Shown: positions 7,330 through 15,680, counted from the first letter of the stretch. The stretch is 64,000 bases of DNA from JAABRB01 sp963735025 (GCA_963735025.1 CAVTJG010000020.1:1-64000); one strand, 5' to 3'. Numbers and translations: made by a program. Notes: a model not told the origin generated them from the letters alone.

Positions 7330-8031
7330 TCAGGTGAAATCACTTCTCATCGGGGGCCATTTGACGTGTTCGGGCACCTCTCCCCGAGGCATCAGGGGGG
7401 GCGCGGCCGCGCAGAACCGGAACAGTTCATGAACCTCGCCCCGGACATCCTCGGGGACCGGCGCTCCGTCCCTCCGGGCTCGCTCGAGCGCCGCCGCGTG
7501 GTTCAATTCGGCCGGCACGAATGCGACCGGTTTGCCGGCCGCGCAGGCCGCGATGAGCTCGTCTCGTGCGATGGCGCCGCCGCCGATCGCGACGAGAAGG
7601 TCGCTCGCATCGACCATCGCGCGCGAGGTCGGTGACAGCCCTGCGCCACCGGGAAGCGTCCCCCCCCACTGGGAGTCCTCGACGTAGACCAGCCAGTCGA
7701 CGAATCCGGAGATGGTGGCGCGGCTCGATATGGCCTGGGTCGAAACGATTCCGCTGGTGGCGAATCCAAGCTCTCTCGCAAGCCGGTAGACCGTGCCGAT
7801 GCCCACCGAGGTTCCACCCAGGTTGACTTGTGTCCGCTGCGCGTCGAACTTTTCGAGAATCCTTCTTGCTGCGGCCAGCACAGCGGCTTCGTCTGCGTAG
7901 CCGACACCGGAATAGCCCAGAAAGCTGAGCACGGTGAGCCCGGCCTGGCGGATGCGAGCCACCGCGGTTCGCGGGTCGACCCCGGTCGTGTTCAGGCGCT
8001 TGCTCAACTTGCCGCGACTAAGGATGCTCAC
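7330..8031 (-). CDS. Unrecognised 233-residue protein with a nucleotide-binding-like loop
   Basis: I do not recognise this family with certainty. The central and C-terminal parts alternate strands and helices and contain LLVAIGGGAIARDELIAACAAGKP, which resembles the glycine-rich loop of SLOG/LOG-like Rossmann proteins that bind nucleotide-derived ligands; earlier, TVLSFLGYSGVGYADE suggests another Rossmann strand-loop. The GTG at 8031 is the most reasonable start, because everything further upstream in frame is a shadow of the SDR gene. It lies between the SDR and hemerythrin genes, all on the minus strand with short gaps, so the three may form one operon. Confidence 0.6.
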   Translation of the reverse strand: MSILSRGKLSKRLNTTGVDPRTAVARIRQAGLTVLSFLGYSGVGYADEAAVLAAARRILEKFDAQRTQVNLGGTSVGIGTVYRLARELGFATSGIVSTQAISSRATISGFVDWLVYVEDSQWGGTLPGGAGLSPTSRAMVDASDLLVAIGGGAIARDELIAACAAGKPVAFVPAELNHAAALERARRDGAPVPEDVRGEVHELFRFCAAAPPLMPRGEVPEHVKWPPMRSDFT

Positions 8032-8078
8032 GTTGGAACTTCCAGATGTCCGATGTCGGTGTGCGCGATAGCCGGGGA

Positions 8079-9077
8079 TCAGATCGCGCCGACGCTGCCG
8101 GTGATCGGCAGCACGATGCCCGTGACATAGCTCGAGCACACCGGCGACGCCAGGAATACGTATGCCGGTGACAGTTCCTCCGGCTGCGCGGCTCGTCTCA
8201 TGTCGCTTCCCTGTCCGAACCTGGCGACCCGCGCCGCCGGCTGGTCGGCCGGGTTGAGCGGCGTCCATACCGGACCGGGTGCGATCGCGTTCACGCGGAT
8301 CCCCCGTTCCAGCACGTTCTGCGCGAGCGATTTCGTGAAGGCGTGAATGGCCCCCTTCGTCGCAGCGTAGTCGAGGAGATGTCCGTTGCCTTCGAGTCCC
8401 ACCACCGAGCCCGTGTTGATGATCGAAGCGCCGGCGCGAAGATGCGGGATGGCGGCCCGCGCCATATAGAAGTATCCGCAGACGTTCGTGTGCAGGGTCT
8501 CGTCCAGCTGCTCGTCCGTGATGTCCTCGAGCGATTCGGTGTGCTCCTGGAACGCGGCGTTGTTGACCAGAACGTCGAGCCGCCCGAGCGTGCGCACGAC
8601 CTCCCTGGTGGCCCGCTCGCAGAAGGCGCTGTCCTTGACATCGCCGGCAATGGCGACGCACCGTCGCCCCTCTGCCTCCACGTATTCTTTCGTTCGTCGA
8701 GCGTCTTCGTGCTCGCACAGATATACGAGGCCGATGTCGGCGCCTTCGCGGGCGAAAAGCACTGCAACGGCGCGCCCGATGCCCGAATCGCCGCCGGTGA
8801 CGATCGCGACCATGCCGGCAAGCTTGCCGCTGCCGTGATATTCCTGCGCGAGAAATCTGGGCGAAACCGCCAGGTCGCCCTCGTTGCCCGGTTTCTCGAG
8901 ATGCTGTGCGGGGAACTCCCGGGGCTGCCCGCGCGGCCCCGCCTGGACGGGCGAGTTCTCACGCGACTTCCGGTTCGACCGCGAGTCAGCTTGTCTGCGC
9001 GCGTCCTCGCGACGCTGCAGCGAGCGTTGCGTCGCGACGGTCGCTTTGCCCTGTGAGACGGTTCTCCTGACTGTCAC
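8079..9077 (-). CDS. SDR-family oxidoreductase (YhxC/YghA-like)
   Basis: The 332-residue protein is a classical short-chain dehydrogenase with a long N-terminal extension. It has the cofactor loop TGGDSGIG (about residue 95), the NNAA motif, the catalytic Ser in NTGSVVG, and YAATKG as the Tyr-x3-Lys pair. The extension with HLEKPGNEGDLAVSPRF is typical of the YhxC/YghA stress-associated subgroup; the substrate is unknown. The start used is the GTG at 9077, but an AGGAG lies inside it, so the true start may be further downstream. A possible sigma-54 promoter and two candidate activator palindromes lie upstream. Confidence 0.85.
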   Translation of the reverse strand: MTVRRTVSQGKATVATQRSLQRREDARRQADSRSNRKSRENSPVQAGPRGQPREFPAQHLEKPGNEGDLAVSPRFLAQEYHGSGKLAGMVAIVTGGDSGIGRAVAVLFAREGADIGLVYLCEHEDARRTKEYVEAEGRRCVAIAGDVKDSAFCERATREVVRTLGRLDVLVNNAAFQEHTESLEDITDEQLDETLHTNVCGYFYMARAAIPHLRAGASIINTGSVVGLEGNGHLLDYAATKGAIHAFTKSLAQNVLERGIRVNAIAPGPVWTPLNPADQPAARVARFGQGSDMRRAAQPEELSPAYVFLASPVCSSYVTGIVLPITGSVGAI

Positions 9078-9113
9078 GCTTCGTAGTCCGGCATCCGGGT
9101 GGACTTCGGCTAC

Positions 9114-9128
9114 GCACCCCGCGTGCCC
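9114..9128 (-). promoter_or_regulatory. Possible sigma-54 promoter, SDR operon
   Basis: GGGCACGCGGGGTGC has the right spacing with GTGC instead of TTGC in the -12 block. Confidence 0.5.
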
Positions 9129-9238
9129 GATCGCCTCGCGCGCCCGTGGCGGCGCCGATGTGCAGTGAGCGCAGGCGTTTGCGGAAGAGCCGGCTCGACG
9201 AAGCCGGCAATCTATTCCTGGTCACCGTTTCCGACGTG

Positions 9239-9251
9239 TGCAAGAGTTACC
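9239..9251. promoter_or_regulatory. Candidate activator palindrome
   Basis: TGCAAGAGTTACC fits GGYAA-N3-TTRCC with small departures and lies about 110 bases upstream of the SDR promoter. A related GGCAATCTATTCC lies at 9206-9218. Confidence 0.35.
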
Positions 9252-9413
9252 AGTTACCAGTTGCCCGACGCGCTGCGTAGTCGCGACGGGAATCGTCCCC
9301 GGAGGTGTTGCATCCATCCGGGGCCGGAAAGTGTCAGGCGGGAACCGTGATTGCTCCTGTTGTCGGGGATACCGGGCCGGCGCGCGCCGGCCCGGCGATT
9401 CCGCAGACCGCCG

Positions 9414-9943
9414 ATGCTCAAGTTCGACTGGGTGCAGCTTTTCGGTGTCGAGAAATCGGTCCTCGAGTTCATCGCCCGCGGGACGGTGATGTACTTTTTC
9501 CTCTTCCTGGTGTTTTGCTTCGTCATGCGGCGCGACGTGGGGGCGATCGGCATCGCCGATGTTGAACATCGCGGATGCTTCGCAGAACGCAATTGCGGGC
9601 GGTCACGACTCCATCTCCAAGGGATTCATCGTCGTCGCGACACTCGTATTCTGGAACGTTCTGACCAACTGGTTCAACTACAAGTGGCACGCGTTCGAGA
9701 AGTTTGCCGAACCGAAACCGCTTCCGCTCATCCGGAACGGCAAGCTCTTGGTGGGCAATCTGCGGCGGGAAATGCTGACCCAGGGGCGAGCTCATGTCGA
9801 AGCTCCGGCAACAGTCCGTGGAGAGTGTGGACGAGGTGCGCTGGGCTTTCATGGAAAGCGATGGCCAGATCAGCGTGCGACGCTATGCCGGCGAGGGACG
9901 GCACGCCCATTTCGTGAAGTCGGTGATCCGGCCCGGGCAATGA
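9414..9943 (+). pseudogene. YetF/DUF421 membrane-protein gene, broken
   Basis: Three frames together rebuild a DUF421 protein: an N-terminal part with a transmembrane segment (EFIARGTVMYFFLFLVF), then ADASQNAIAGG and a second segment with RNGKLLVGNLRREMLT, then SVESVDEVRWAFMESDG near the end. The first break, near 9560, also removes part of the conserved DLLLLVLI stretch, so it is a real deletion and not only an indel. The second is a one-base shift near 9790. YetF proteins are small membrane proteins with a cytosolic beta domain and unclear function. Confidence 0.75.
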
Positions 9944-9985
9944 CCGCGGGGCCCCGTAATCCCGGAAGCGGCAGGTCCGGCGCGC

Positions 9986-10214
9986 TTACTTTCTCGTAAC
10001 GGGTTCACCGCCCTTGTCGGGGTGCGAGATAAGAGACTTTTCGAAGTACACCGGGTTGACGCACTCGATCTGCGCGAACTCGGTGATCTCGATCATGCGG
10101 GTGCCGGCCACTTCCAGTGCCTCGAGATCTTCCGCCGTGAACCCGACGAATTGATCTTTGGATCGACACGAGGCCGAACGAGACCCTCAGCGATGCGATG
10201 GATCGGGCTGGCAA
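9986..10214 (-). pseudogene. ku: Relic of a Ku (non-homologous end-joining) gene
   Basis: A TTG-started frame at 10214 gives the Ku N-terminus PARSIASLRVSFGLVSI. After an abrupt junction near 10160, another frame gives FTAEDLEALEVAGTRMIEITEF and VNPVYFEKSLISHPDKGGE, the middle of Ku, and then stops at 9986. The region between these parts and the C-terminal third are missing, so this is an internally deleted and truncated relic of about a quarter of the gene. No LigD is seen. It overlaps the 3' end of the phospholipase-D gene by 28 bases. Confidence 0.75.
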
Positions 10215-12400
10215 GATTCATGATTCTCGAGATTGATGGCATTCCGTGCCTTACCCTCACGCGCCGGCCGGGATCGCCCCCCCTTCTTGTCCAGTCGCAG
10301 GAGCCACCGCCGGAACAGCCACGTGGCGATGCCGAGCACCGCGATGACGCCGCCTATCAACCAGTAGTTGATTCTCGAGGGATCCTGCAGGGCCGCTGTG
10401 ATCTGGTCCCCGAACACCGTCGCGGTCAGCATGCCGGGAAGCATCCCCAGAAAAGTTCCCGCGAGCAGGTGAACCGGCTTGATCCGGATCGCGCCCGCGA
10501 CCATGCTCTCGACGACGAACGGCGCGACCGGCAGCAGCCGCACCGCGGTCATGGCGATGAGACCGCGCTGGCGCAGCACGTACGTGAGACGGTTTAGACG
10601 CTGGCCGGCGATGTGCCGCACCGTGTCGCGGTGGAACAGCCGTCCGGCGTAATAGCCGGCGGCCGCCGCCAACAGCACGCCGCTCATCGCATAGGCGAAC
10701 CCGTGCCAGGGCCCGAACGCGACCACCGCGGCGAGCGTGATGAGCGGCCGCGGGAACATGATCACCTGGGCAGGGGTATAGGCGAGGATCACAAGCGGCA
10801 CCGCCCACCAGCTGCCGGCGAATGCCTGGGTCCACGCAATCACGTTCTCCGGCGTGACGATCTCGGCGAGCGGCGTATAGCGCCAGACGAGCCACATGGA
10901 TGCGGCGGCGATCACCAGCGCCGTGATCAATTTCCAGAACGGTAAGGTCTTGCTCGCGTTGGTCTCCGGGGCGAACTGCTCGACCAGCGCGTCGAGCGAA
11001 ACCGGGCGCTCGGGATCGGCGAGAGTGGCCGCGCTGATCGTCGTTTCCGACCATTCCGGCAACGCGTCGAGCGGTTTGAGCGTTCGCCTTTCGGACCCGA
11101 GCGTCGCAATAGCGCGATGCATGCTGCCCGCGCTTGCGACCTCCCGCGCCACCGCATCGTCCGGGACACCCAGGTGCTCGGCGAGCAGGCAGTCGCGCAG
11201 CGCGCGAATGGCGTCCCGGACGTCCCGCCGGCCCCCGGCTTCGATGACGACGTCGCATTCCGTGTCGAGACCCATGGAACGATTGCTGAGGTTGGCCGAG
11301 CCGATGCGCAGCCATTCGTCGTCCACCGCCATCATCTTGGAGTGCATGTCGATGCAGGTGCCCGCGGCCAGCCCTTCGATGTGCGGGTAATAGACGTGAA
11401 ACCGCCTGCCCGAATCGGCGGCGCGGAGGTCCTTGATCAGCTTCGTCCGCAACACGTGCATCGTCAGCTCCTCGAGCCAGCCATGGCTGACAAGGCGCGT
11501 GACGAGGACGATCTCGGGGCCTGCCGGCTCGGCGAGTCGCGCAGCAAGTGCCCGGCCGATCACTTGCGACGTGAAGTACTGATTCTCGAAGTAGATGTAT
11601 GTCCGGGCGCGTGCGATCATGTCGAGGTACAGCCGTTCCACGGTGCGCTCGCCCTTGGTTCCGTTCACGGCCGGCACGGTGCAAGCGATGCCGACCGGCA
11701 CGTCGCGGATCGACGGCGCGAGGAACGGTGGCCAGGGGTCGCCGGCGGTGCGGACCGCTCGCAGCCGTTTGCCCGACGCCGCAAGCCAGCGCTTGCGCGC
11801 GATCTCGGCCACGGCGCGGGCCGCATCGCCGTCGAGTGCGACCATCACGTCGTGGAACGGCGGATAAGGCTTGCCGAGCGCGGTCCGTCGCGGATCGTCG
11901 GGCAGGTGTTCCGGCGTATCCCACCTCCGCGCCGTGAAGTCGATTCCGCCGACGAACGCCACCTTGTCGTCGATCACGACGATCTTCTGATGATGGGAGC
12001 CGGCGAGCGGATGGGTGTCGTCGAATCGAAAGTGCACACGTCGGTGCCGTTTCCAGCTTATGCCGTAGAGCGGCGCGAACTCGCGATCGGTGCCGAACAC
12101 CATCGGATAGTCCCAGTCGAGTATGTAGGCATGAAGCCGGCGCCGCCGTCGCACCAGGCAATTGAGGAAGTCGCCGATCGTCGTGCGGGATTCGGCGTCC
12201 TTGCCAAAAGCGAGTCCGGTGCGGCTGTCGAAGTCCCATGCGAGGACGATTATCGAGCGCTCGGCGCGTTCGGCTGCCCCCATGAACGCCTCGAAATACG
12301 CCTGTGCGTCGACCAGGGGCGCTACCCGGTCTGCATGAGCGACCGAGCAAAGACCCTCCTCGGAACGGAGGAGTGCAGCGGGCGGCCGCAGTTCGTGCAT
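10187..12400 (-). CDS. Phospholipase D / VTT-domain fusion protein
   Basis: The 737-residue protein combines two PLD catalytic motifs, SHHQKIVVIDDKVAFVGG (about residue 135) and MHSKMMAVDDEWLRIGSANL (about residue 352), with a C-terminal VTT/DedA-like membrane domain (residues about 515-715, with WWAVPLVILAYTPAQVIMFP and a final transmembrane helix). The PLD part probably hydrolyses or transfers phosphatidyl groups; the VTT part is related to lipid scramblase-like proteins, so a role in phospholipid remodelling is plausible. The ATG at 12400 is chosen because the family begins there. Its 5' end is 77 bases from the divergent cupin gene, and its only visible sigma-54 promoter lies beyond that gene. 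Confidence 0.85.
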   Translation of the reverse strand: MHELRPPAALLRSEEGLCSVAHADRVAPLVDAQAYFEAFMGAAERAERSIIVLAWDFDSRTGLAFGKDAESRTTIGDFLNCLVRRRRRLHAYILDWDYPMVFGTDREFAPLYGISWKRHRRVHFRFDDTHPLAGSHHQKIVVIDDKVAFVGGIDFTARRWDTPEHLPDDPRRTALGKPYPPFHDVMVALDGDAARAVAEIARKRWLAASGKRLRAVRTAGDPWPPFLAPSIRDVPVGIACTVPAVNGTKGERTVERLYLDMIARARTYIYFENQYFTSQVIGRALAARLAEPAGPEIVLVTRLVSHGWLEELTMHVLRTKLIKDLRAADSGRRFHVYYPHIEGLAAGTCIDMHSKMMAVDDEWLRIGSANLSNRSMGLDTECDVVIEAGGRRDVRDAIRALRDCLLAEHLGVPDDAVAREVASAGSMHRAIATLGSERRTLKPLDALPEWSETTISAATLADPERPVSLDALVEQFAPETNASKTLPFWKLITALVIAAASMWLVWRYTPLAEIVTPENVIAWTQAFAGSWWAVPLVILAYTPAQVIMFPRPLITLAAVVAFGPWHGFAYAMSGVLLAAAAGYYAGRLFHRDTVRHIAGQRLNRLTYVLRQRGLIAMTAVRLLPVAPFVVESMVAGAIRIKPVHLLAGTFLGMLPGMLTATVFGDQITAALQDPSRINYWLIGGVIAVLGIATWLFRRWLLRLDKKGGRSRPAREGKARNAINLENHESCQPDPSHR

Positions 12401-12477
12401 GGAAGCCTCAGAGCAGGGTGCGCGGGAACGAAAACTGCCTGCTCCCTGTACGAACGCGTTGGACGGATGGAGCAGCG

Positions 12478-12816
12478 ATGAGACGCAAGAAGTTACGCCT
12501 TGCCAAGGGGTTTCGTGTCGTACCAGGAAACCGCCGCTCCCAGGCGGCGGAAATGGTGCTCGGTCCAGGGGAAGCGGAAGGCGGTCCGGACAATCGCCAC
12601 CGTGGCGCCGACCAGTGGCTGTATGTTGTGGCAGGCCGGGGGATTGCGATCGTCGAAGAACGGCAGTATGGACTGGACACGGGGACACTACTGCTCATCG
12701 GAAAACGCGAGAAGCACGAGATCAGAAATTCCGGCCGGGCGCTCTTGCGCACCGTGAATGTTTATGTTCCGCCGGCTTATTCGCCCCGGGGAAATCCGCT
12801 GCCGCGCGGTCGATAG
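12478..12816 (+). CDS. Small cupin-domain protein
   Basis: The 112-residue protein is one cupin barrel: HRGADQWLYVVAGRGIAIVE carries the first metal-ligand motif (His, Gln, Glu-like positions) and GTLLLIGKREKHEIRNSG the second with its His. Stand-alone cupins of this size are often sensors or isomerases; the ligand cannot be told. It is divergent from the PLD-VTT gene. A sigma-54 promoter downstream, on the opposite strand, would transcribe straight through it antisense. Confidence 0.78.
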   Translation: MRRKKLRLAKGFRVVPGNRRSQAAEMVLGPGEAEGGPDNRHRGADQWLYVVAGRGIAIVEERQYGLDTGTLLLIGKREKHEIRNSGRALLRTVNVYVPPAYSPRGNPLPRGR

Positions 12817-12865
12817 TAGGGGCATGAGCATCGAGGATTCCTCACATCAGGGGTAGGAAGGTCCT

Positions 12866-12880
12866 GCAATCGTCATGCCC
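12866..12880 (-). promoter_or_regulatory. Predicted sigma-54 promoter reading antisense through the cupin gene
   Basis: GGGCATGACGATTGC is a strong -24/-12 element on the minus strand. The first convincing gene downstream is PLD-VTT, whose start is 466 bases away on the far side of the oppositely oriented cupin gene. Confidence 0.6.
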
Positions 12881-12943
12881 GCAACGCCGACGGTGAGCGG
12901 GGCCCCGGCGGCGGACCTCCGAGTAATTCCTGGCGCTGCGACG

Positions 12944-12956
12944 GGTAACCCTTACA
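12944..12956. promoter_or_regulatory. Candidate activator palindrome
   Basis: GGTAACCCTTACA matches GGTAA-N3-TTACC at all but the last base and lies 64 bases upstream of the 12866-12880 promoter. Confidence 0.45.
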
Positions 12957-13443
12957 CGAAACCGACTGACTGCCGTGGCTCGGGTCGGCGATCGACGAAT
13001 GCGACCATCAAAGGCTCGGGCTCCGAATCGACGAGCGCGATGTAGAGCGCCTCGCCTTCGGCAAGCGACCGTTCGTGGCAAAGTAGCCCCATGGCCGCCG
13101 CCCCGCGCAAGAAGCCCCGAACGTGCAGGTCACGGACGAGTTCGCGCAGTTCGGGTGGAAAGCTCGCAAGGCTGCCCGGATGCTCGTATGCGCGGATATC
13201 CCGTAGCGAATGCGCGTTCAGTCCGAACGCGGCGAGAAACCGGGTCGAACGCAACTCCGGGCGCTCGGTTCCCTCGATGTTGAGCCGCAAGGGCGGTCTC
13301 CAATTAGCGTCCGCGGGCGCGAATCCGCGCTGCAGGGGCAGCGCCGCCGAATCCTGGTGGCGCCGCCTGATCATCCAGATCAGGAAGGCGATTGCCAGCA
13401 AATAGGGCAGGACGAATGGGACGAAAGCAAGCGGAAGCGACAT
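12952..13443 (-). CDS. Hypothetical single-pass membrane protein
   Basis: The 163-residue protein begins with one transmembrane helix (about residues 6-25, FVPFVLPYLLAIAFLIWMI) followed by RRRH, so the rest is probably cytosolic. The soluble part has no motif I recognise. Its start is six bases after the stop of the DUF3309 gene, so the two are almost certainly co-transcribed from the sigma-54-like promoter at 13659-13673. Function unknown. Confidence 0.65.
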   Translation of the reverse strand: MSLPLAFVPFVLPYLLAIAFLIWMIRRRHQDSAALPLQRGFAPADANWRPPLRLNIEGTERPELRSTRFLAAFGLNAHSLRDIRAYEHPGSLASFPPELRELVRDLHVRGFLRGAAAMGLLCHERSLAEGEALYIALVDSEPEPLMVAFVDRRPEPRQSVGFV

Positions 13444-13449
13444 CGGGTT

Positions 13450-13608
13450 CTAGAGAGCACCGAATAGCAATAGCAGGACGACGATTACGACCAACATCCC
13501 CGCCAGCCCACTCGGGCCGTAGCCCCAGCCCGTACTGTAGCCCCATGTCGGCAGGACACCGAGCAGGATGAGGATGAGAACGATCAGCAGGATGGCACCG
13601 AGCGACAT
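13450..13608 (-). CDS. DUF3309 small membrane protein 1
   Basis: This 52-residue protein reads MSLGAILLIVLILILLGVLP, then TWGYSTGWGYGPSG, then a second hydrophobic stretch. This two-helix pattern with a Trp/Tyr/Gly turn is the DUF3309 family of small inner-membrane proteins, common in proteobacterial stress clusters and of unknown function. GAGGAG lies before the ATG at 13608. It is the first gene of a two-gene unit. Confidence 0.88.
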   Translation of the reverse strand: MSLGAILLIVLILILLGVLPTWGYSTGWGYGPSGLAGMLVVIVVLLLLFGAL

Positions 13609-13658
13609 CGTTGTGCTCCTCGCAAGAGCGGCTCGCGCGCCGCGATGCCGGATGCAGG

Positions 13659-13673
13659 GCAGTTTTCATGCCC
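13659..13673 (-). promoter_or_regulatory. Possible sigma-54 promoter, DUF3309 unit
   Basis: GGGCATGAAAACTGC has GG-N10-GC spacing with CTGC in the -12 block. Confidence 0.5.
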
Positions 13674-13941
13674 GGCGCGCGTGACGGCGGTTGACACGGT
13701 CGACACATGCGCCCGCCAGAGCGGCGGCGACCATCAGCGTGTTCGTCGTCACGAATACCCAGTTCTGTAGCAGGAGACTGTAGGCAAGAAATCCGGCGGA
13801 GGCGGCCAGCTGCCCGAGGAAGAGCCAGCGTGACACGCCAGCCACGCTGCGCGTGCGCCACTGTGTGTAGACCTGCCGGACGATGGTGGCCAGAAGAACG
13901 CCGGCACTCGCCCAGCCGACCGCCTCGGTCGGGATTTCCAT
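13666..13941 (-). CDS. SemiSWEET/PQ-loop small transporter-like protein
   Basis: The 91-residue protein has three predicted transmembrane helices (about residues 8-25, 40-60 and 65-82) and the pattern RQVYTQWRTRSVAGVSRWLF, which corresponds to the first helix and PQ-loop region of MtN3/SemiSWEET proteins. These work as dimers and move small sugars or related molecules down a gradient. The classical Pro-Gln pair is replaced here (IVRQVY), so assignment to the PQ-loop superfamily is likely but the substrate is open. Its 3' end overlaps the next predicted promoter. Confidence 0.65.
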   Translation of the reverse strand: MEIPTEAVGWASAGVLLATIVRQVYTQWRTRSVAGVSRWLFLGQLAASAGFLAYSLLLQNWVFVTTNTLMVAAALAGACVDRVNRRHARRA

Positions 13942-14044
13942 TTAGGCGATTGTTGTTGCTCGGCTGCCGCCCACTCGGTCCATGCATCCAGCAAAGGGCG
14001 TTCCCGGGCCTCAACGGCCCCCGTGTCATCGGAGGCCGAGGATC

Positions 14045-14057
14045 GGAAATAATTGCC
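14045..14057. promoter_or_regulatory. Weak candidate activator palindrome
   Basis: GGAAATAATTGCC resembles GGYAA-N3-TTRCC with a mismatch in the left arm and lies 38 bases before the promoter at 14095. Confidence 0.25.
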
Positions 14058-14094
14058 GGCAGCGCATACCCCGGTCCCGAGGCGCCGGCGACGC

Positions 14095-14109
14095 GGGCAT
14101 GTCCGTTGC
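14095..14109 (+). promoter_or_regulatory. Predicted sigma-54 promoter, cardiolipin-synthase-like gene
   Basis: GGGCATGTCCGTTGC, a strong -24/-12 element 48 bases before the ATG at 14157. Confidence 0.7.
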
Positions 14110-14156
14110 GAGCCACGGTGCCCGGGTGCAGTGATTTCTATCGGGTCGGCGCAAGG

Positions 14157-15530
14157 ATGAACTCCAAGCTCGCGTTCGCTGCCGTCGGACTTCTCTGTTG
14201 TGTATCCTGCGCTGCGCCACAGGCGTTGACGCCGCGGTCCTCACCGCCGCCCGCACACGCGCCCCGCGTGTTGGGCGCGTACGGGGCGCTGCCGCCGGCC
14301 GCGCAGGTGGCGGTCCTTCGCAAGCTCGAACGGGAGGGATCGACCGGCCTGCTGGCGCGCCACCTCGCGCAGATGGAGAACGAACTGGACGCACCCCTCG
14401 TGCGCGGCAACGAGGCCCGGCTCCTCGTCGACGGGCCGGCGACTTACGGTGCGATGTTCGAGGCGATAAACCGCGCACGCGATCACATCAACCTGCAGAC
14501 CTACATTCTCGAGGCCGACGGGCCGGGGGCGCGTCTGGCGGCACAGCTCATCCGCAAGCGCGGCGAGGGGGTGAAAGTCAACGTGCTGTACGACAGCGTC
14601 GGCTCGATGGCCACCCCCGCGGAATACTTCGACCGGCTGCGCGCCGCCGGCATCACGGTCTGTGAATTCAATCCCATCAATGCGCTGAACGCGCGTCCCA
14701 AGGGCTGGCGGATCAACAACCGGGACCATCGCAAGATCCTCGTTGTCGACGGTGAAGTGGCCTTCACCGGAGGGATCAACATCAGCGGTGTCTATTCCGC
14801 CGGCTCTTCGGGCGGAAGGCGCACGGCGCCGTCCCGCCACGAAGGCTGGCGAGACACGGACATCACCGCGCGCGGTCCGATCGTGATGGAGTTCCAGCGG
14901 GAATTCGTGGCCGCCTGGACGCAGCAGCGTTGCGACCCGCTGCCCAAGGCGTCCTATTATCCGCGCAACGTCGAGCGCGGCGAATGGGTGATGCGCCTCG
15001 TCGCGAGCGATCCGACCGAGGGCCCGAGCCAGATGTTCGTGGCGCTCATGTCGGCGATCGATCATGCCGAGCACAAGGTATGGCTCACCTACGGCTACTT
15101 CGCTCCCGATGCGGCGACCATCGACGCGCTGAAGGGAGCCGCCGCCCGCGGCGTGGACGTGCGGCTCGTGCTGCCGGGGTTCAGTGACTTCTGGGCACCG
15201 TTCTATGCCGGCCGCTCGCACTACTCGGATCTCCTCGAGGCAGGCGTGCGGATCTACGAGCGGCGCGACGCGCTGCTGCACGCCAAGACCGCGGTCATCG
15301 ACGGCGTATGGTCGAGCGTCGGATCGACCAATCTCGACTGGCGCAGCCTGGTCCACAACTACGAGGCGGACGTGATCGTGCTCGGGACCGCCTTCGCGCA
15401 GGAGCTCGAGCACCTCTTCGCGCGCGACCTCGAGGCGTCGCAGGAAATCACCCTCGCGGAATGGGACCGACGCGATCTCGTCGAGCGGGCACGCGAATGG
15501 TTCGCCCGCCGCTGGGCCTATCTCCTGTAA
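14157..15530 (+). CDS. Phospholipase D / cardiolipin synthase-like protein
   Basis: The 457-residue protein carries two HKD motifs, DHRKILVVDGEVAFTGG (about residue 190) and LHAKTAVIDGVWSSVGSTNL (about residue 377), as in ClsB/ClsC-type enzymes that join phosphatidyl groups into cardiolipin. The N-terminus has a hydrophobic leader ending in Cys-rich LLCCVSCAAP, suggesting export as a lipoprotein or membrane anchoring. The ATG at 14157 begins the leader and lies just downstream of a sigma-54 promoter, which rules out the much longer open frame upstream. It may act with the PLD-VTT protein encoded nearby. Confidence 0.88.
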   Translation: MNSKLAFAAVGLLCCVSCAAPQALTPRSSPPPAHAPRVLGAYGALPPAAQVAVLRKLEREGSTGLLARHLAQMENELDAPLVRGNEARLLVDGPATYGAMFEAINRARDHINLQTYILEADGPGARLAAQLIRKRGEGVKVNVLYDSVGSMATPAEYFDRLRAAGITVCEFNPINALNARPKGWRINNRDHRKILVVDGEVAFTGGINISGVYSAGSSGGRRTAPSRHEGWRDTDITARGPIVMEFQREFVAAWTQQRCDPLPKASYYPRNVERGEWVMRLVASDPTEGPSQMFVALMSAIDHAEHKVWLTYGYFAPDAATIDALKGAAARGVDVRLVLPGFSDFWAPFYAGRSHYSDLLEAGVRIYERRDALLHAKTAVIDGVWSSVGSTNLDWRSLVHNYEADVIVLGTAFAQELEHLFARDLEASQEITLAEWDRRDLVERAREWFARRWAYLL

Positions 15531-15578
15531 GAGGAAGCGGGCCGGAGCGTCAAGCGCTAGCAAAATTGCCGTACGACC

Positions 15579-15591
15579 GGCAATTCCTACC
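15579..15591. promoter_or_regulatory. Candidate activator palindrome
   Basis: GGCAATTCCTACC matches GGYAA-N3-TTRCC at 12 of 13 positions and lies 75 bases upstream of the DUF1328 promoter. Confidence 0.4.
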
Positions 15592-15665
15592 GATCGGTCG
15601 CGCGCCGGTCACGCACGTGGTCGATCCTTCGCTCTAAGGCCTTGATAACTCGAAGGCGCAAGTCT

Positions 15666-15680
15666 TGGCACGTCCGTTGC
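15666..15680 (+). promoter_or_regulatory. Predicted sigma-54 promoter, DUF1328/yihY unit
   Basis: TGGCACGTCCGTTGC with a preceding T equals the textbook TTGGCACG-N4-TTGCT element. Confidence 0.82.
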
